Shown: positions 29,801 to 38,880 of the stretch, in pieces | Position numbering within the stretch: position 1 is the first letter of the stretch | Layout of the letters: every line of letters starts with the position of its first letter | NCBI RefSeq assembly: GCF_009932725.1 | Contig: NZ_BLJU01000007.1 | Span: 1-64,000 of the forward strand | Reading direction: 5' to 3' | Source: Pseudomonas yangonensis | Lineage (GTDB): Bacteria > Pseudomonadota > Gammaproteobacteria > Pseudomonadales > Pseudomonadaceae | DNA length: 64,000 nucleotides | Translations under genes and position numbers: made by a program | Notes under the pieces: generated by a model | What the model saw: only the letters and a program-made list of their open reading frames with translations | The model's database searches: none | What the model was told of the DNA's origin: nothing

Positions 29801-30787
29801 ATGGACGCTCTACTTGCCTATTTTTCATCCCCCATATTCGGTACGCCCGGCTGGTTCTGGCTGGCTTTTCTGGTACTGATCATCTTCCTGCTGGTACTCG
29901 ATCTCGGCGTGCTGCATCGCGATCAACATGAGATCGAGATGCGCGAAAGCCTGCTGCTGTATTCCGGTTATTTCAGCGTCGGCGTCGCCTTCGGCGGCTG
30001 GATCTGGTGGCAGCTCGGCGGCACCAAGGCGATGGAGTACTACACCGGCTTTCTGGTGGAGCAATCGCTGTCGATGGACAACGTCTTCGTCATGGCGATG
30101 ATCCTCGGCTACTTCAACATCCCGCGTAAGTACCAGCACCGCGTGCTGTTCTGGGGCATCCTCGGGGTGATCGTGCTGCGCGCCATCATGATCGGTCTGG
30201 GCACGGCACTGGTGCAGCAGTTCGACTGGATCCTCTACCTTTTCGGTGCCTTCCTTTTGTTCAGCGGCATCAAGATGCTGCGCAGCAACGACGAAGAAGC
30301 TCACCCGGACCTGGCGCAGAATCCGGTGATCCGTTTCGTGCGCAAGCACATTCGCGTGACCGACGACCTGCACGAAGGCAAGTTCCTGGTACGCCTGCAG
30401 GACAAGGTCAGCGGCAAGCCACTGCTGTACGCTACCCCGCTGCTGCTGGCGCTGGTGCTGATCGAGCTGGCCGACCTGGTCTTCGCCGTGGACAGCGTGC
30501 CGGCCGTGCTGGCCATTTCGCAGGATCCGTTCATCGTCTACACCTCGAACATCTTCGCCATTCTCGGCCTGCGTGCGCTGTACTTCGCCCTGGCTGCGCT
30601 GATGCACCGTTTCATCTACCTGAAATACGCCCTGGCCCTGGTGCTGATGTACATCGGCGGCAAGATTTTCCTGCATGATCTGATCAAGGTCCCCGCCCTG
30701 CTCTCGCTTGGCGTAACCTTGGGTCTGCTGGCCGGTGGCGTGCTGCTGTCGCTGTTGAAAACGCGAGACAGGGCCAGCTCCATCTGA
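29801..30787 (+). CDS. TerC/Alx-family integral membrane protein
   Basis: A 328-residue inner-membrane protein with about nine hydrophobic segments. The family aspartates appear in SLSMDNVFVMAMI and LVFAVDSVPAVLA. Relatives (Alx, MeeY/MeeF-type) export manganese, some after insertion of metal exoproteins, and others are linked to tellurite resistance; which applies here is unknown. The ATG at 29801 has AGGAGGG upstream. A small gene follows nine bases later, likely co-transcribed. Confidence 0.9.
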   Translation: MDALLAYFSSPIFGTPGWFWLAFLVLIIFLLVLDLGVLHRDQHEIEMRESLLLYSGYFSVGVAFGGWIWWQLGGTKAMEYYTGFLVEQSLSMDNVFVMAMILGYFNIPRKYQHRVLFWGILGVIVLRAIMIGLGTALVQQFDWILYLFGAFLLFSGIKMLRSNDEEAHPDLAQNPVIRFVRKHIRVTDDLHEGKFLVRLQDKVSGKPLLYATPLLLALVLIELADLVFAVDSVPAVLAISQDPFIVYTSNIFAILGLRALYFALAALMHRFIYLKYALALVLMYIGGKIFLHDLIKVPALLSLGVTLGLLAGGVLLSLLKTRDRASSI

Positions 30788-30796
30788 GGAGAGGCA

Positions 30797-30976
30797 ATGC
30801 GCGAAGTCTGCATAGAACTCATCGAACGCCAGGGCCAGCGGCTCTGGCAGGTACGATTCGGGCGACGCGCACTGACCTTTCAGGAAGAACTGGCGGCACG
30901 CACCTTCGCTGCGCAACTGCATATGCGCCTCGGCTGGCTGGGCCAGGAGCAGCGCTCGGACGACAGACTGCCCTGA
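30797..30976 (+). CDS. Small conserved-type protein downstream of terC
   Basis: A 59-residue open frame starting at an ATG with GAGGAGAGG upstream, nine bases after the terC stop and in the same direction. The product is basic and amphipathic (MREVCIELIERQGQRLW at the start, RSDDRLP at the end) with no membrane segment or signal peptide. Its Shine-Dalgarno sequence, spacing and codon use argue that it is real and co-expressed with terC. I do not recognise a family; function unknown. Confidence 0.68.
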   Translation: MREVCIELIERQGQRLWQVRFGRRALTFQEELAARTFAAQLHMRLGWLGQEQRSDDRLP

Positions 30977-31110
30977 TCTTGCAGGCATAAAAGAAGACTC
31001 TTCGTATTCTCGCGGGGAGGATGCGCTTGACACCGGACTGGCAAGTTTGTGTGCGTGTCGCTTACTGGCTTAGCACTATTCGTTACCGCGTGCGCTGAGC
31101 GCTTGGGTTG

Positions 31111-31328
31111 CGCCCCTTACGGGCGCCACACCTTTCTTGCTTGCCCAAGAAAGGTGTGCCAAAGAAGGGCACCCCGACATTCGGGTTTCGCTGCGCGAAA
31201 CTTCCCTCGCTCCGGCGCTGCTCCGGGGGGCGGCTTACATGGGCCATCCATGGCCCATTAAGCCTTTCGCCGCATCCATGCGGCTCACTCCCCTACGCAA
31301 CACCTCTGCTCGGCCTCCTGAAGGGGAC
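31111..31328 (+). repeat. Structured inverted repeat element, copy A
   Basis: A 218-base non-coding unit with four strong hairpins in order: CACACCTTTCTTG/CAAGAAAGGTGTG (31127-31158), GTTTCGC-TGC-GCGAAAC (31185-31201), GGCTTA-c-ATGGGCCA/TGGCCCAT-TAAGCC (31232-31264) and GCCGCAT-CC-ATGCGGC (31269-31284). Conserved single-stranded blocks include GCCCCTTACGGGCG at the outer end and CTCGGCCTCCTGAAGGGGAC at the inner end. Copy B at 31414-31634 is the same unit in inverted orientation. Open frames across it (for example from 31049) are low-complexity by-products of the repeat. Related sequences are, as I recall, dispersed in Pseudomonas and Xanthomonas genomes; function unknown. Confidence 0.85.
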
Positions 31329-31413
31329 CGGGACGCGAGCTTGCAAGATTTCCACAGGCTTAAGCTCGGCGGCGTCTGTTTTTAGGTAGCGATCACGCAG
31401 GCGACGCCCAAAA

Positions 31414-31634
31414 GTCCCCTTCAGGAGGCCGAGTGGAATCACCGTGGAAGGGGTTGAGCGACATGGATGTCGCGAGAGCCACGATGGGCCAGGGATGGCC
31501 CTTCGTGGCGTGCCCCTGGAGCGTTGATGGAACGAGGGAACCCCGGCGCAGCCGGGGCCGGATGGCGGGGTGCCCTTCTCTTTGGTTACTTTCTCTTGGG
31601 CAAGCAAGAGAAAGTGACTCGCCCGTAAGGGGCG
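31414..31634 (-). repeat. Structured inverted repeat element, copy B
   Basis: Read on the minus strand, this aligns along its whole length with copy A. The equivalent hairpins are at 31588-31615 (ACTTTCTCTTG/CAAGAGAAAGT), 31541-31557 (CCCCGGC-GCA-GCCGGGG), 31478-31509 (GCCACGA...TCGTGGC with GGGCCA/TGGCCC) and 31458-31473 (GCGACAT-GG-ATGTCGC). Stem sequences differ from copy A but pairing is kept in each, while loops and linkers stay nearly identical. The 85-base spacer between the copies (31329-31413) has no clear feature. The two copies together could form a giant imperfect cruciform. Confidence 0.85.
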
Positions 31635-31747
31635 AAACCCTTCAGATCAGACGACGCGCTAACGGATGGTGCCAGCACCGGCAGCTAACACTTAATTGCC
31701 AGTCCGGTCTCAACCTGCACTTTCCTCCGAACTGTGCGAAGAACCGA

Positions 31748-31781
31748 AAAGAAGAGGCCCGCACAAGCGGGCCTCTTCTTT
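31748..31781. terminator. Terminator of the acyl-CoA dehydrogenase gene
   Basis: AAAGAAGAGGCCCGC, loop ACAA, GCGGGCCTCTTCTTT is a perfect 15-pair stem 17 bases past the stop on the minus strand, followed there by TTTTC. It is an excellent intrinsic terminator and, with A and T at both ends, may work in both directions, insulating the repeat pair from the gene. Confidence 0.9.
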
Positions 31782-31797
31782 ATATGGAGCCACCGCA

Positions 31798-33027
31798 TCA
31801 GCGACTGGCTTTCATCACGTCCCGCGGCACGTACTTGCCGATTTCATACTTGCCGATGGCGGCGCGGTGCACCTCGTCCGGGCCATCGGCTAGGCGCAAT
31901 GTGCGCTGCATGGCGTACCAGTAGGCCAGCGGGAAGTCATTGGAAACACCGGCCCCGCCGTGCATCTGGATCGCCCGGTCGATCACCTTCAGTGCGACGT
32001 TCGGCGCGACCACCTTGATCTGGGCGATCTCGCTGGCAGCGATCTTGTTGCCGACGGTGTCCATCATGTAAGCCGCGTTCAGGGTCAGCAGGCGAGCCTG
32101 GTTGATCTCCATACGCGAATCGGCGATGTGGTCGATGTTGCCGCCCAAGCGCGCCAGCGGCTTGCCGAAGGCGGTGCGCGAAACGGCGCGTTTGCACATC
32201 AGTTCCAGGGCGCGTTCGGCCATGCCGATCGAGCGCATGCAATGGTGGATACGACCCGGGCCAAGGCGCCCCTGGGCGATCTCGAAGCCGCGACCTTCGC
32301 CGAGCAGCACATTCTCGTAGGGCACGCGCACGTTCTCGAACAGCACTTCGGCATGGCCATGCGGGGCATCGTCGTAGCCGAACACCGGCAGCGGGCGCAG
32401 CACGGTGACTCCTGGCGCATCCATCGGCACCAGAATCATCGAGTGTTGCTGGTGGCGCGGCGCGTCGGGATTGGTCAGGCCCATGAAGATCATCACCTTG
32501 CAACGCGGGTCGCAGGCCCCGGAAGTCCACCACTTGCGACCGTTGATGACCCACTCATCGCCTTCGCGACGGGCATTGGCCTGCATGTTGGTGGCATCCG
32601 ACGATGCTACGCCTGGCTCGGTCATGGCGAAGGCGGAGCGAATCTCGCCGCAGAGCAGCGGCTCCAGCCACTGCTGCTTCTGCGCCTCGTTGCCGTAGCG
32701 CACCAGCACTTCCATATTGCCAGTGTCCGGCGCGGCGCAGTTGAAAGGTTCCGGCCCGATCAGCGAGCGGCCCATGATCTCGGCCAGCGGTGCGTACTCG
32801 GTGTTGGTCAGGCCCGCACCGTAGTCCGATTCGGGCAGGAACAGGTTCCACAGTCCCTCGGCTTTGGCCTTGCGCTTCAGTTCTTCCATGATCGCGGTCG
32901 GCTGCCAGCGGTCGCCCTCGGCCACCTGCTGCTCGAACACCGCTTCGGCCGGATAGACGTGCGCTTCCATGAACGCGGTGACGCGCTCACGCAGCTCTTG
33001 AACCTTCGAGGAATAGGCGAAATCCAT
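31798..33027 (-). CDS. Acyl-CoA dehydrogenase
   Basis: A 409-residue FAD flavoenzyme that introduces the alpha-beta double bond into an acyl-CoA. Family segments are [18 protein letters not shown] (FAD/substrate loop), [13 protein letters not shown], and the C-terminal [16 protein letters not shown]. The form resembles the ACAD10/11-like bacterial enzymes rather than short-chain FadE. The ATG at 33027 follows AGAAGG; the upstream TTG/ATG extension is unsupported. It faces a LysR gene across about 160 bases, the same pair as PA2550-PA2551 in P. aeruginosa as I recall, so the regulator probably controls it. Chain-length preference is unknown. Confidence 0.92.
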   Translation of the reverse strand: MDFAYSSKVQELRERVTAFMEAHVYPAEAVFEQQVAEGDRWQPTAIMEELKRKAKAEGLWNLFLPESDYGAGLTNTEYAPLAEIMGRSLIGPEPFNCAAPDTGNMEVLVRYGNEAQKQQWLEPLLCGEIRSAFAMTEPGVASSDATNMQANARREGDEWVINGRKWWTSGACDPRCKVMIFMGLTNPDAPRHQQHSMILVPMDAPGVTVLRPLPVFGYDDAPHGHAEVLFENVRVPYENVLLGEGRGFEIAQGRLGPGRIHHCMRSIGMAERALELMCKRAVSRTAFGKPLARLGGNIDHIADSRMEINQARLLTLNAAYMMDTVGNKIAASEIAQIKVVAPNVALKVIDRAIQMHGGAGVSNDFPLAYWYAMQRTLRLADGPDEVHRAAIGKYEIGKYVPRDVMKASR

Positions 33028-33127
33028 GGAGATACCTTCTGACGGGTCGGTTTGTGACAAAGGGTGTGACGTTGTGGAAATGATGCTAGAACAGCGCTTA
33101 AGATTTATCGAACCTATTTTCAGCGTG

Positions 33128-33141
33128 TATGAACATTCATA
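33128..33141. promoter_or_regulatory. Palindrome in the acyl-CoA dehydrogenase/LysR divergent region
   Basis: TATGAA-CA-TTCATA is a perfect 6-base inverted repeat within an AT-rich stretch (33090-33165) that should contain both promoters. Its position suggests an operator for the divergent LysR-type protein; a second weak dyad (ATATATGATCGATTGATAT) lies just downstream. Binding is inference. Confidence 0.45.
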
Positions 33142-33188
33142 ACCGATATATGATCGATTGATATCGACGCCCCTGGAGCACTGCCGGC

Positions 33189-34124
33189 ATGAACCTGACC
33201 AAGGTGGACCTGAACCTCTTCATCGTCTTCGACGCCATCTACACCGAGGCCAACCTGACCCGCGCCGGACAGATCGTCGGCATTACCCAACCGGCGGTAT
33301 CCAACGCCCTCGCCCGCCTGCGCGAAACCTTCAACGACCCGCTGTTCGTGCGTACCGCCCAGGGCATGGTGCCGACGCCCATGGCGCAGAACATCATCGG
33401 CCCGGTGCGCAACGCCCTGCAGCTATTGCGCGTTTCCGTACAGGAAAGCCGCACCTTCAATCCGCAGCAGGCCGGCAAGACCTATCGCATCAGCATGACC
33501 GACCTTTCCGAGCAGATTCTCCTGCCGCCCTTGTTTCAACGCCTGCGTCGGCTGGCGCCGAACGTGTGCATCGAAAGTTTCCTGGCCAAGCGCCGCGAAA
33601 CGACCAAGGAGCTGGCCGCCGGCCGCCTCGATTTTGCCGTCGATGCGCCGCTCAACACCGATCCTCAGGTCCGGCACGTCAAGCTGTTGGATGATCACTA
33701 CGTCTGCGCCATGCGCCCCGGCCATCCGCTGGCCAAGGAAAAGATCAGCCTCGACGAGTACCTGTCGTTCTCTCATATCCATATTTCCAGCCGCCGCAGC
33801 GGTCTCGGTTACGTCGACCTGGCGTTGGGCAAGATGGGCATCCAGCGCAAGATTGCCCTGCGCTCGCAGCATTACCTGATGGCCAGCAGCGTGATGCAGC
33901 AGACCGACATGGTGATGACCGTGCCGGCGCGCTTCGCCCGGCGCCACAATCTGCACCACGTGGCGCTACCGGTCGGCGATGTACCGGCGCTGGAAACCCA
34001 CCTGTACTGGCACGAAAGCACCGACCAGGACCCAGCCAACCGCTGGATGCGCGAGCAGATGATCGAACTGGCGCAGCAGGTCACCCTGCAGGAGAAGAAA
34101 GCCGAGCAAGCAGCTACCGCCTGA
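33189..34124 (+). CDS. LysR-type transcriptional regulator
   Basis: A 311-residue LysR-family protein. The winged helix-turn-helix includes [20 protein letters not shown] and the recognition segment [17 protein letters not shown], close to NodD/NahR/LeuO-type members; the rest is the periplasmic-binding-like effector domain. The ATG at 33189 is preceded by a GGAG run. It is divergent to the acyl-CoA dehydrogenase gene and likely controls it. The effector, perhaps an acyl-CoA or related acid, is unknown. A bidirectional terminator follows. Confidence 0.9.
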   Translation: MNLTKVDLNLFIVFDAIYTEANLTRAGQIVGITQPAVSNALARLRETFNDPLFVRTAQGMVPTPMAQNIIGPVRNALQLLRVSVQESRTFNPQQAGKTYRISMTDLSEQILLPPLFQRLRRLAPNVCIESFLAKRRETTKELAAGRLDFAVDAPLNTDPQVRHVKLLDDHYVCAMRPGHPLAKEKISLDEYLSFSHIHISSRRSGLGYVDLALGKMGIQRKIALRSQHYLMASSVMQQTDMVMTVPARFARRHNLHHVALPVGDVPALETHLYWHESTDQDPANRWMREQMIELAQQVTLQEKKAEQAATA

Positions 34125-34148
34125 TCGTTCGCTGCTTAACGCAAGAAA

Positions 34149-34170
34149 AAGGCCCGCATCTGCGGGCCTT
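34149..34170. terminator. Bidirectional terminator between LysR gene and doxX
   Basis: AAGGCCCGCA-TC-TGCGGGCCTT is a perfect 10-pair stem, preceded by a run of A and followed by CTTGT, between two convergent genes. Confidence 0.85.
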
Positions 34171-34189
34171 CTTGTCGTGACTTGATCAC

Positions 34190-34624
34190 TCAGCGAGCGA
34201 GCTTGCCATCGACCGACAGCTTGCCGGCACCTTCGAACACCAGCGCTACGCTGATGGCCAGCAGCGCCAGGGCGAACTCGTAGCCGTTGTTGCTCATGAA
34301 GAAGCCGTTAGCCAGGTGCACGGTGAAGATCGCCACCAGCATGGTCACCGCCAGCACCGCAGCCGCCGGGCGTACCAGCAGACCGATGATCAGCGCCACA
34401 CCACCGAAGAACTCGGCACTCCCGGCCATCAACGCCATCAGGTACCCCGGGGCCAGGCCGATGCTTTCCATCCACTGCGCGACACCTTCCAGGCCATAAC
34501 CGCCAAACCAGCCGAACAGCTTCTGCGCGCCGTGGGCAGCGAAGGTGATACCGGCGACGATACGCAAAATGGTGATGCCGAAACCTGCCTGGCTGGCAGT
34601 GATGTTTTTGATCAGATTAGACAT
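34190..34624 (-). CDS. DoxX-family membrane protein
   Basis: A 144-residue inner-membrane protein with four hydrophobic helices. The DoxX hallmark GITFAAHGAQKLFGWFGG is present at about residues 25-42, and AGSAEFFGGVALIIGLLVRP follows. Relatives take part in respiratory or sulfur/oxidative-stress membrane chemistry, but no reaction can be assigned. The ATG at 34624 follows AAGGAAG. The gene has an AT-rich upstream region (34640-34729), clearly less GC-rich than its surroundings, which should hold its promoter. Confidence 0.88.
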   Translation of the reverse strand: MSNLIKNITASQAGFGITILRIVAGITFAAHGAQKLFGWFGGYGLEGVAQWMESIGLAPGYLMALMAGSAEFFGGVALIIGLLVRPAAAVLAVTMLVAIFTVHLANGFFMSNNGYEFALALLAISVALVFEGAGKLSVDGKLAR

Positions 34625-34729
34625 TGCAAGGCTTCCTTTGGTGTGTGGGTTGGATGGCGCACAGAATATCCAATTTATTCGATTAAAAAACAAGAAAATA
34701 CCGCTTATACAAATCGAAAAAATAGATAT

Positions 34730-36145
34730 CTAATTGGCCGTCAGCCGCCGCCCCTGCGGCTCGAGCAAATAACGCTCACGGTCATAAGCAAGGTAGTACT
34801 TATTCACCGCATTCACATAGCTCACCACACCCATGCCCATCTGCTCCATGGCCACACGCTCGACCTGGAAGAACCACTGATTGGGATTTAGGCCCCGCCT
34901 GCGCGCTTCGGCCCGCAAACTCTGCACCCGTTGCGGGCCCAGGTTGTAACCGGCCAGGACGAAGGCCATACGCTCTCGCTCGTTGAGCTGCGGGCTGTTG
35001 AAATAGTTGCGTCGGATCATCGCCAGGTACTTGCTGCTCGCCTGCACATTGCCATCGATGTTCTGAATGTTGCTCACTCCGACAGTGCGCGCCGCCGCCG
35101 GGGTGATCTGCATCAGCCCGGTCGCTCCGCTCGCGCCTCGCGCCGACGGGTTCAAGGTCGATTCCTTGAATGCCAGTGCTGCCAGCATCAGCCAGTCGAA
35201 GCCCTGTTGCTCGGCATGTTGCTGCAAAACCGGGCGTACCTTCTCCAGGCGCTGTCGCTCGGCGCGCCCCAACGGCGAATGCACTTTGTACAGACGACGA
35301 TAGACGCGTTGGAATGCCGCATCCTGATCGGCAGGAGACTGATAGCCGCTGAAAAAACGGTCGATGCTGGCGCGCAGCATCGGCGCGTCTGGGCGCACGA
35401 ACCATTTCATATCGCCCTCACGCGCCAGGACCAGATGCTTGTCGACGCGCAATTTGGGCATCACCTTGGCCCAGCGCTCGGCTATCGGCAGCTCCACCGC
35501 GGTGCGTTCGAAGATACCGGCCTGAACCATTTCCAGCACATCTTCGACCGCCAGCGTGGGGTCGACCCACTCGACCACTATCGGTGGCAGCTTGCGGTCG
35601 GCGAGTTGCTGGTTGATGCGCCGTAGCGCTTCGCCTACGGCGCTGCCTGCCGGCAGCGACAGACTGCGCCCGGCCAGCTGCTCGAGACTGCGGTATTGCC
35701 GGTTGCCCTGCTTGGAAACCAGCACCAGTGGCACCTCCCGGCGAATCGCCGTGCTGGCACTGACATCGTGCCCGGTGCGCACGTTGAGCAGCTCACCGGG
35801 AGCGACCAGATCACCTTCACCGCGCTGCAATGCGCCGAGCAATTGATCCTTGGCCTTGGGAATGATCTTCAGCGTGAGGTTGCGGCCATCCCGGGCGTTG
35901 CGATTGAGGTACTGCTCGAAAGCACGCAGGCGGTGGTACTCGACGCCGATGCTTTGCCCCTTGACCGAGCCGGAGCTGTTGCGACTCTGATTGACCAGTA
36001 CGCGTAATTCACCACTGCTGCGGATCGCCGGCAGGTCACGAGTGCTGCGAGTCTGGGCACCGACCTCGGGCGGACCGGCCAGGCGCGCACTGACCGGCAG
36101 CGGCAGCATGGCCAGCAGACACAGGATCAGCAGCAATCGCGACAT
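34730..36145 (-). CDS. Membrane-bound lytic murein transglycosylase, MltF family
   Basis: A 471-residue envelope enzyme: signal peptide (residues 1-21), an SBP_bac_3-like ligand-binding domain (about 40-270) and a soluble-lytic-transglycosylase domain (about 310-460). The catalytic glutamate is Glu328 in LAFKESTLNP, followed by GASGATGLMQITPAAA and AGYNLGPQRV. It cleaves peptidoglycan glycan strands with 1,6-anhydro ends; the first domain probably regulates activity. The ATG at 36145 follows TGGAGA. P. aeruginosa has two such proteins (MltF, MltF2); I think this is nearer to MltF2 but cannot prove it. The stop is TAG. Confidence 0.9.
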   Translation of the reverse strand: MSRLLLILCLLAMLPLPVSARLAGPPEVGAQTRSTRDLPAIRSSGELRVLVNQSRNSSGSVKGQSIGVEYHRLRAFEQYLNRNARDGRNLTLKIIPKAKDQLLGALQRGEGDLVAPGELLNVRTGHDVSASTAIRREVPLVLVSKQGNRQYRSLEQLAGRSLSLPAGSAVGEALRRINQQLADRKLPPIVVEWVDPTLAVEDVLEMVQAGIFERTAVELPIAERWAKVMPKLRVDKHLVLAREGDMKWFVRPDAPMLRASIDRFFSGYQSPADQDAAFQRVYRRLYKVHSPLGRAERQRLEKVRPVLQQHAEQQGFDWLMLAALAFKESTLNPSARGASGATGLMQITPAAARTVGVSNIQNIDGNVQASSKYLAMIRRNYFNSPQLNERERMAFVLAGYNLGPQRVQSLRAEARRRGLNPNQWFFQVERVAMEQMGMGVVSYVNAVNKYYLAYDRERYLLEPQGRRLTAN

Positions 36146-36400
36146 CGATTCTCCAGAAAAGGCGGTTGGCCGCCGAACCCTTGGTGACCTACTGCTCGCC
36201 GATGCGCGACAGACGGCTTGACCGCGGACACGGCCCAAGGCTGGCAGGGGCGCGGAGATTGGCACAGCGGAGCGCCAGAGCGCCACCCCACAAACTTGCA
36301 TCAACCTTAAAAACAGCCACCAACTTATTGTTTTAGATCGACTTCCTGACGAACGGACGGCATCTGCTATCCTGCTGCTTCGCGTTCAACAGGTGGCACC

Positions 36401-37228
36401 ATGCAGCTCATCGATATTGCCGTCAATCTCACTCACCCCAGTCTCGCCGTGCAAGCCGAGGCTCTACTCGAGCGCGCCTACGCAGCCGGCGTGTGCCAGA
36501 TGGTGCTGACCGGCACCAGTCTGAACGAAAGCGAGGCCAGCCTGGCGCTTTGCCGACAGCTGGACGCCAGCGGCGAGCGCCTGTTCTGCACCGCTGGCGT
36601 CCACCCTCACGACGCCAGCACCTGGAACAACGCAAGCAGCGCATCCCTCAAGTCGCTGTTGGCGCAGCCGCAAGTGCGCGCCGTCGGAGAGTGCGGGCTG
36701 GATTTCGATCGTGACTTTTCTCCACGCCCCGCACAGGAAAAAGCGTTGGAAGAGCAGCTGGCGCTGGCCGTCGAACTGCAGATGCCGGTGTTTCTCCACG
36801 AGCGCGAAGCCAGCTAGCGCATGCTGGAGATTCTGCGTAACTATCGCGACCAGCTGCCCGCGGCGGTGGTGCACTGCTTCACTGGCGAGCGCCGTGCGCT
36901 CTACGCCTATCTCGATCTCGACCTGCATATCGGCATCACCGGCTGGGTCTGTGACGAACGCCGCGGCACGCACTTGCACCCGCTGCTCAAGGACATCCCG
37001 GGCGAGCGTCTGATGCTGGAGACCGATGCGCCCTTCCTGCTACCGCGCAGCTTGCGGCCAAAGCCCAGGAACGGGCGTAACGAGCCGGCTTATCTCGTTG
37101 AGGTACTGCGCGAGGTGGCGCTACATCGTGCCCAGAGCGAACAGGCACTGGCAGCGCAAACCACGGCCTGCGCCCGGGCGTTCTTCAAGATGCCGGCCAT
37201 ACTAGAGGAAGCAGCACCGGAGTCTTGA
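36401..37228 (+). pseudogene. tatD: tatD, TatD-family DNase, interrupted by in-frame TAG
   Basis: The reading frame encodes a TatD-type metal-dependent nuclease of 274 amino acids split by a single TAG at 36815-36817 (codon 139). The first part (138 residues) has [20 protein letters not shown] and [12 protein letters not shown]; the second (from ATG at 36821) has [24 protein letters not shown] and METDAPF-type [12 protein letters not shown], so metal and catalytic residues fall on both sides. The N-terminus is of the TatD type, not YcfH. In E. coli the matching codon is Glu, so GAG or CAG to TAG is the likely change. Restarting at 36821, one codon past the stop, could give two fragments. A true mutation, sequencing error or readthrough cannot be told apart here. 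Confidence 0.88.
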
Positions 37229-37252
37229 TTGACGTCAAGACTCCGGCTGTTT
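37217..37252 (+). terminator. Intrinsic terminator of tatD
   Basis: CCGGAGTCTTGA-TTGACG-TCAAGACTCCGG is a perfect 12-pair stem followed by CTGTTTT. It overlaps the tatD stop codon and separates tatD from the chemoreceptor gene. Confidence 0.9.
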
Positions 37253-37311
37253 TCCACGGCATACTGCTGGCAAATAGCCAATAGTGAACGCAGCGAGACG
37301 GATACAACAGC

Positions 37312-38778
37312 ATGGGCGCCTGGATCAGCGATCTTTCTCTCAAGTACAAATTCTGGGCGGTCAATGCCGTTGCCTTCGTCATCAGTCTGATGCTGGTGCT
37401 GTTCGCTCTTAACACCGAGCAGCAAGCTCGCAGCGCTGATGCCATAAGGGCCGCGGCCGAGCAGTCGCGCGTGCTGCAACAGTGGCCGCAGCAGGCGGCG
37501 CTACCCAGCGCAGCCAATATCCAGGTGCTGCAGGGCAGCAGCTTGCCCGGCGCCCAGGGCGCGCCGGATGCCAGCGGCTGGCAAGCCATGCAGCACGACG
37601 CCTGGTTCGGCGACTCGCCGGTGATCGGTGCACAGCTCACCACCCTCAGTGATGGCCGCCGCCTGGCAGTTATCGCCCGCGCGCCCAGCCTGTTCGATCT
37701 GTTCACCCAACACGCGCTCACCTACGCCGTCGCAGTCGCCGTACTCATGCTCTTGCTGCTGGCCGCCTCGCAGCTGTTGATCCGCTTTCTGCTCAGCCAT
37801 CTCAACACCCTCAAGGACGTCATGCTGCAGGCCGAACGCAGCGGCGACCTGTCTCTGCGCGTGCCGCTGGACAGCCGCGACGAGGTCGGCCAGATGGCTG
37901 CCGCGTTCAACGCCATGCAGGCCGGCTATCAGCGCGTGGTCGGTACTGTCGGCCAGGTCGCCAGTGAACTGAACAGCGGTACCCGCGACATGGCCGAGCG
38001 CATGGGTGCCGTGCGCCAGGGCATGCTCAGCCAGCAGAGCGAAACCGATCAGGCTGCCACCGCGATCAACGAGATGTCGGCAACGGTTCAGCATATCGCC
38101 GATCACGCCGGCACCACCCGCGACCAGTCACGCAACGCCGATCAGCTGGCGCGCGCGGGTCAGCAGGTGGTCGAACGTGTCGAACAGTCCATCGCAGCGC
38201 TGTCACGCGGCGTGCAACAAAGTGCCGGCAGCATCGAGCGTCTGGCTGAAGACAGCCAGCACATCAGCCGCGTGGTCGGTGTGATCCACGGCATCGCCGA
38301 ACAGACCAATCTGCTCGCCCTCAATGCCGCCATCGAGGCCGCCCGCGCGGGTGAAATGGGCCGCGGTTTCGCCGTGGTCGCCGACGAAGTGCGCAATCTG
38401 GCCAAGCGCGTGCAGGACTCCACCGACGAAATCACCCAAATGATCGGCAACCTGCAGGGCGGTACCCGTGACGCCGTTGAATTCATGCGCGAAAGCTCGG
38501 AGAGCGCCAACCACTGCGTGCAACTGGCACAGGAAGCCGGCGAGTCGCTGGCGGCGATCACCGCCGCCGTGGCGCTGATGCGCGACAGCAATACGCAGAT
38601 CGCCGTGGCCGCCACCCAGCAGAGCCAGGTCGCCGAGGAGATGAGCCGCTCGGTGGTCGGCATCCGCGACGTGACCGAGCAAACGGTCGGTCAGACCCTG
38701 GAATCGGCCGCTACCAGCCAGCAACTGGCGCAGCTGGCAGGCGAACTGAACAAGGCGATCGGTCAACTGCGCCTGTAA
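37312..38778 (+). CDS. Methyl-accepting chemotaxis protein
   Basis: A 488-residue transmembrane chemoreceptor. TM1 is at about residues 16-33 and TM2 at about 141-162, enclosing only about 105 residues of periplasmic sensor; then a HAMP domain ([20 protein letters not shown] region) and the long coiled-coil signalling domain with the invariant hairpin tip [19 protein letters not shown]. The small sensor has no recognised fold, so the ligand is unknown. It signals to CheA/CheW kinases. The ribosome-binding site is weak (ACAACAGC before ATG). It lies just after the tatD terminator. Confidence 0.93.
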   Translation: MGAWISDLSLKYKFWAVNAVAFVISLMLVLFALNTEQQARSADAIRAAAEQSRVLQQWPQQAALPSAANIQVLQGSSLPGAQGAPDASGWQAMQHDAWFGDSPVIGAQLTTLSDGRRLAVIARAPSLFDLFTQHALTYAVAVAVLMLLLLAASQLLIRFLLSHLNTLKDVMLQAERSGDLSLRVPLDSRDEVGQMAAAFNAMQAGYQRVVGTVGQVASELNSGTRDMAERMGAVRQGMLSQQSETDQAATAINEMSATVQHIADHAGTTRDQSRNADQLARAGQQVVERVEQSIAALSRGVQQSAGSIERLAEDSQHISRVVGVIHGIAEQTNLLALNAAIEAARAGEMGRGFAVVADEVRNLAKRVQDSTDEITQMIGNLQGGTRDAVEFMRESSESANHCVQLAQEAGESLAAITAAVALMRDSNTQIAVAATQQSQVAEEMSRSVVGIRDVTEQTVGQTLESAATSQQLAQLAGELNKAIGQLRL

Positions 38779-38850
38779 TCGGCACGGCCCCGGATGAAGC
38801 TATCTGCCCCATAGTCAGGGGCAATTCGCCGCGCGGCGATGAGGGTCCTA

Positions 38851-38868
38851 GACTCGATCCATCGAGTC
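38851..38868. promoter_or_regulatory. Palindrome before the DUF962 gene
   Basis: GACTCGAT-CC-ATCGAGTC is a perfect 8-base inverted repeat centred 21 bases before the ATG at 38881, overlapping the likely transcription start or leader. It could be an operator or an mRNA hairpin near the ribosome-binding site GAGGA. Confidence 0.4.
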
Positions 38869-38880
38869 GAGGACCGCATC

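Noticed and set aside
31049..31924. Several open frames of 70-163 residues inside the paired repeats
   Set aside because: They lie across hairpins in several frames and directions and have no recognisable protein features; the base changes between copies follow stem pairing, not codons.
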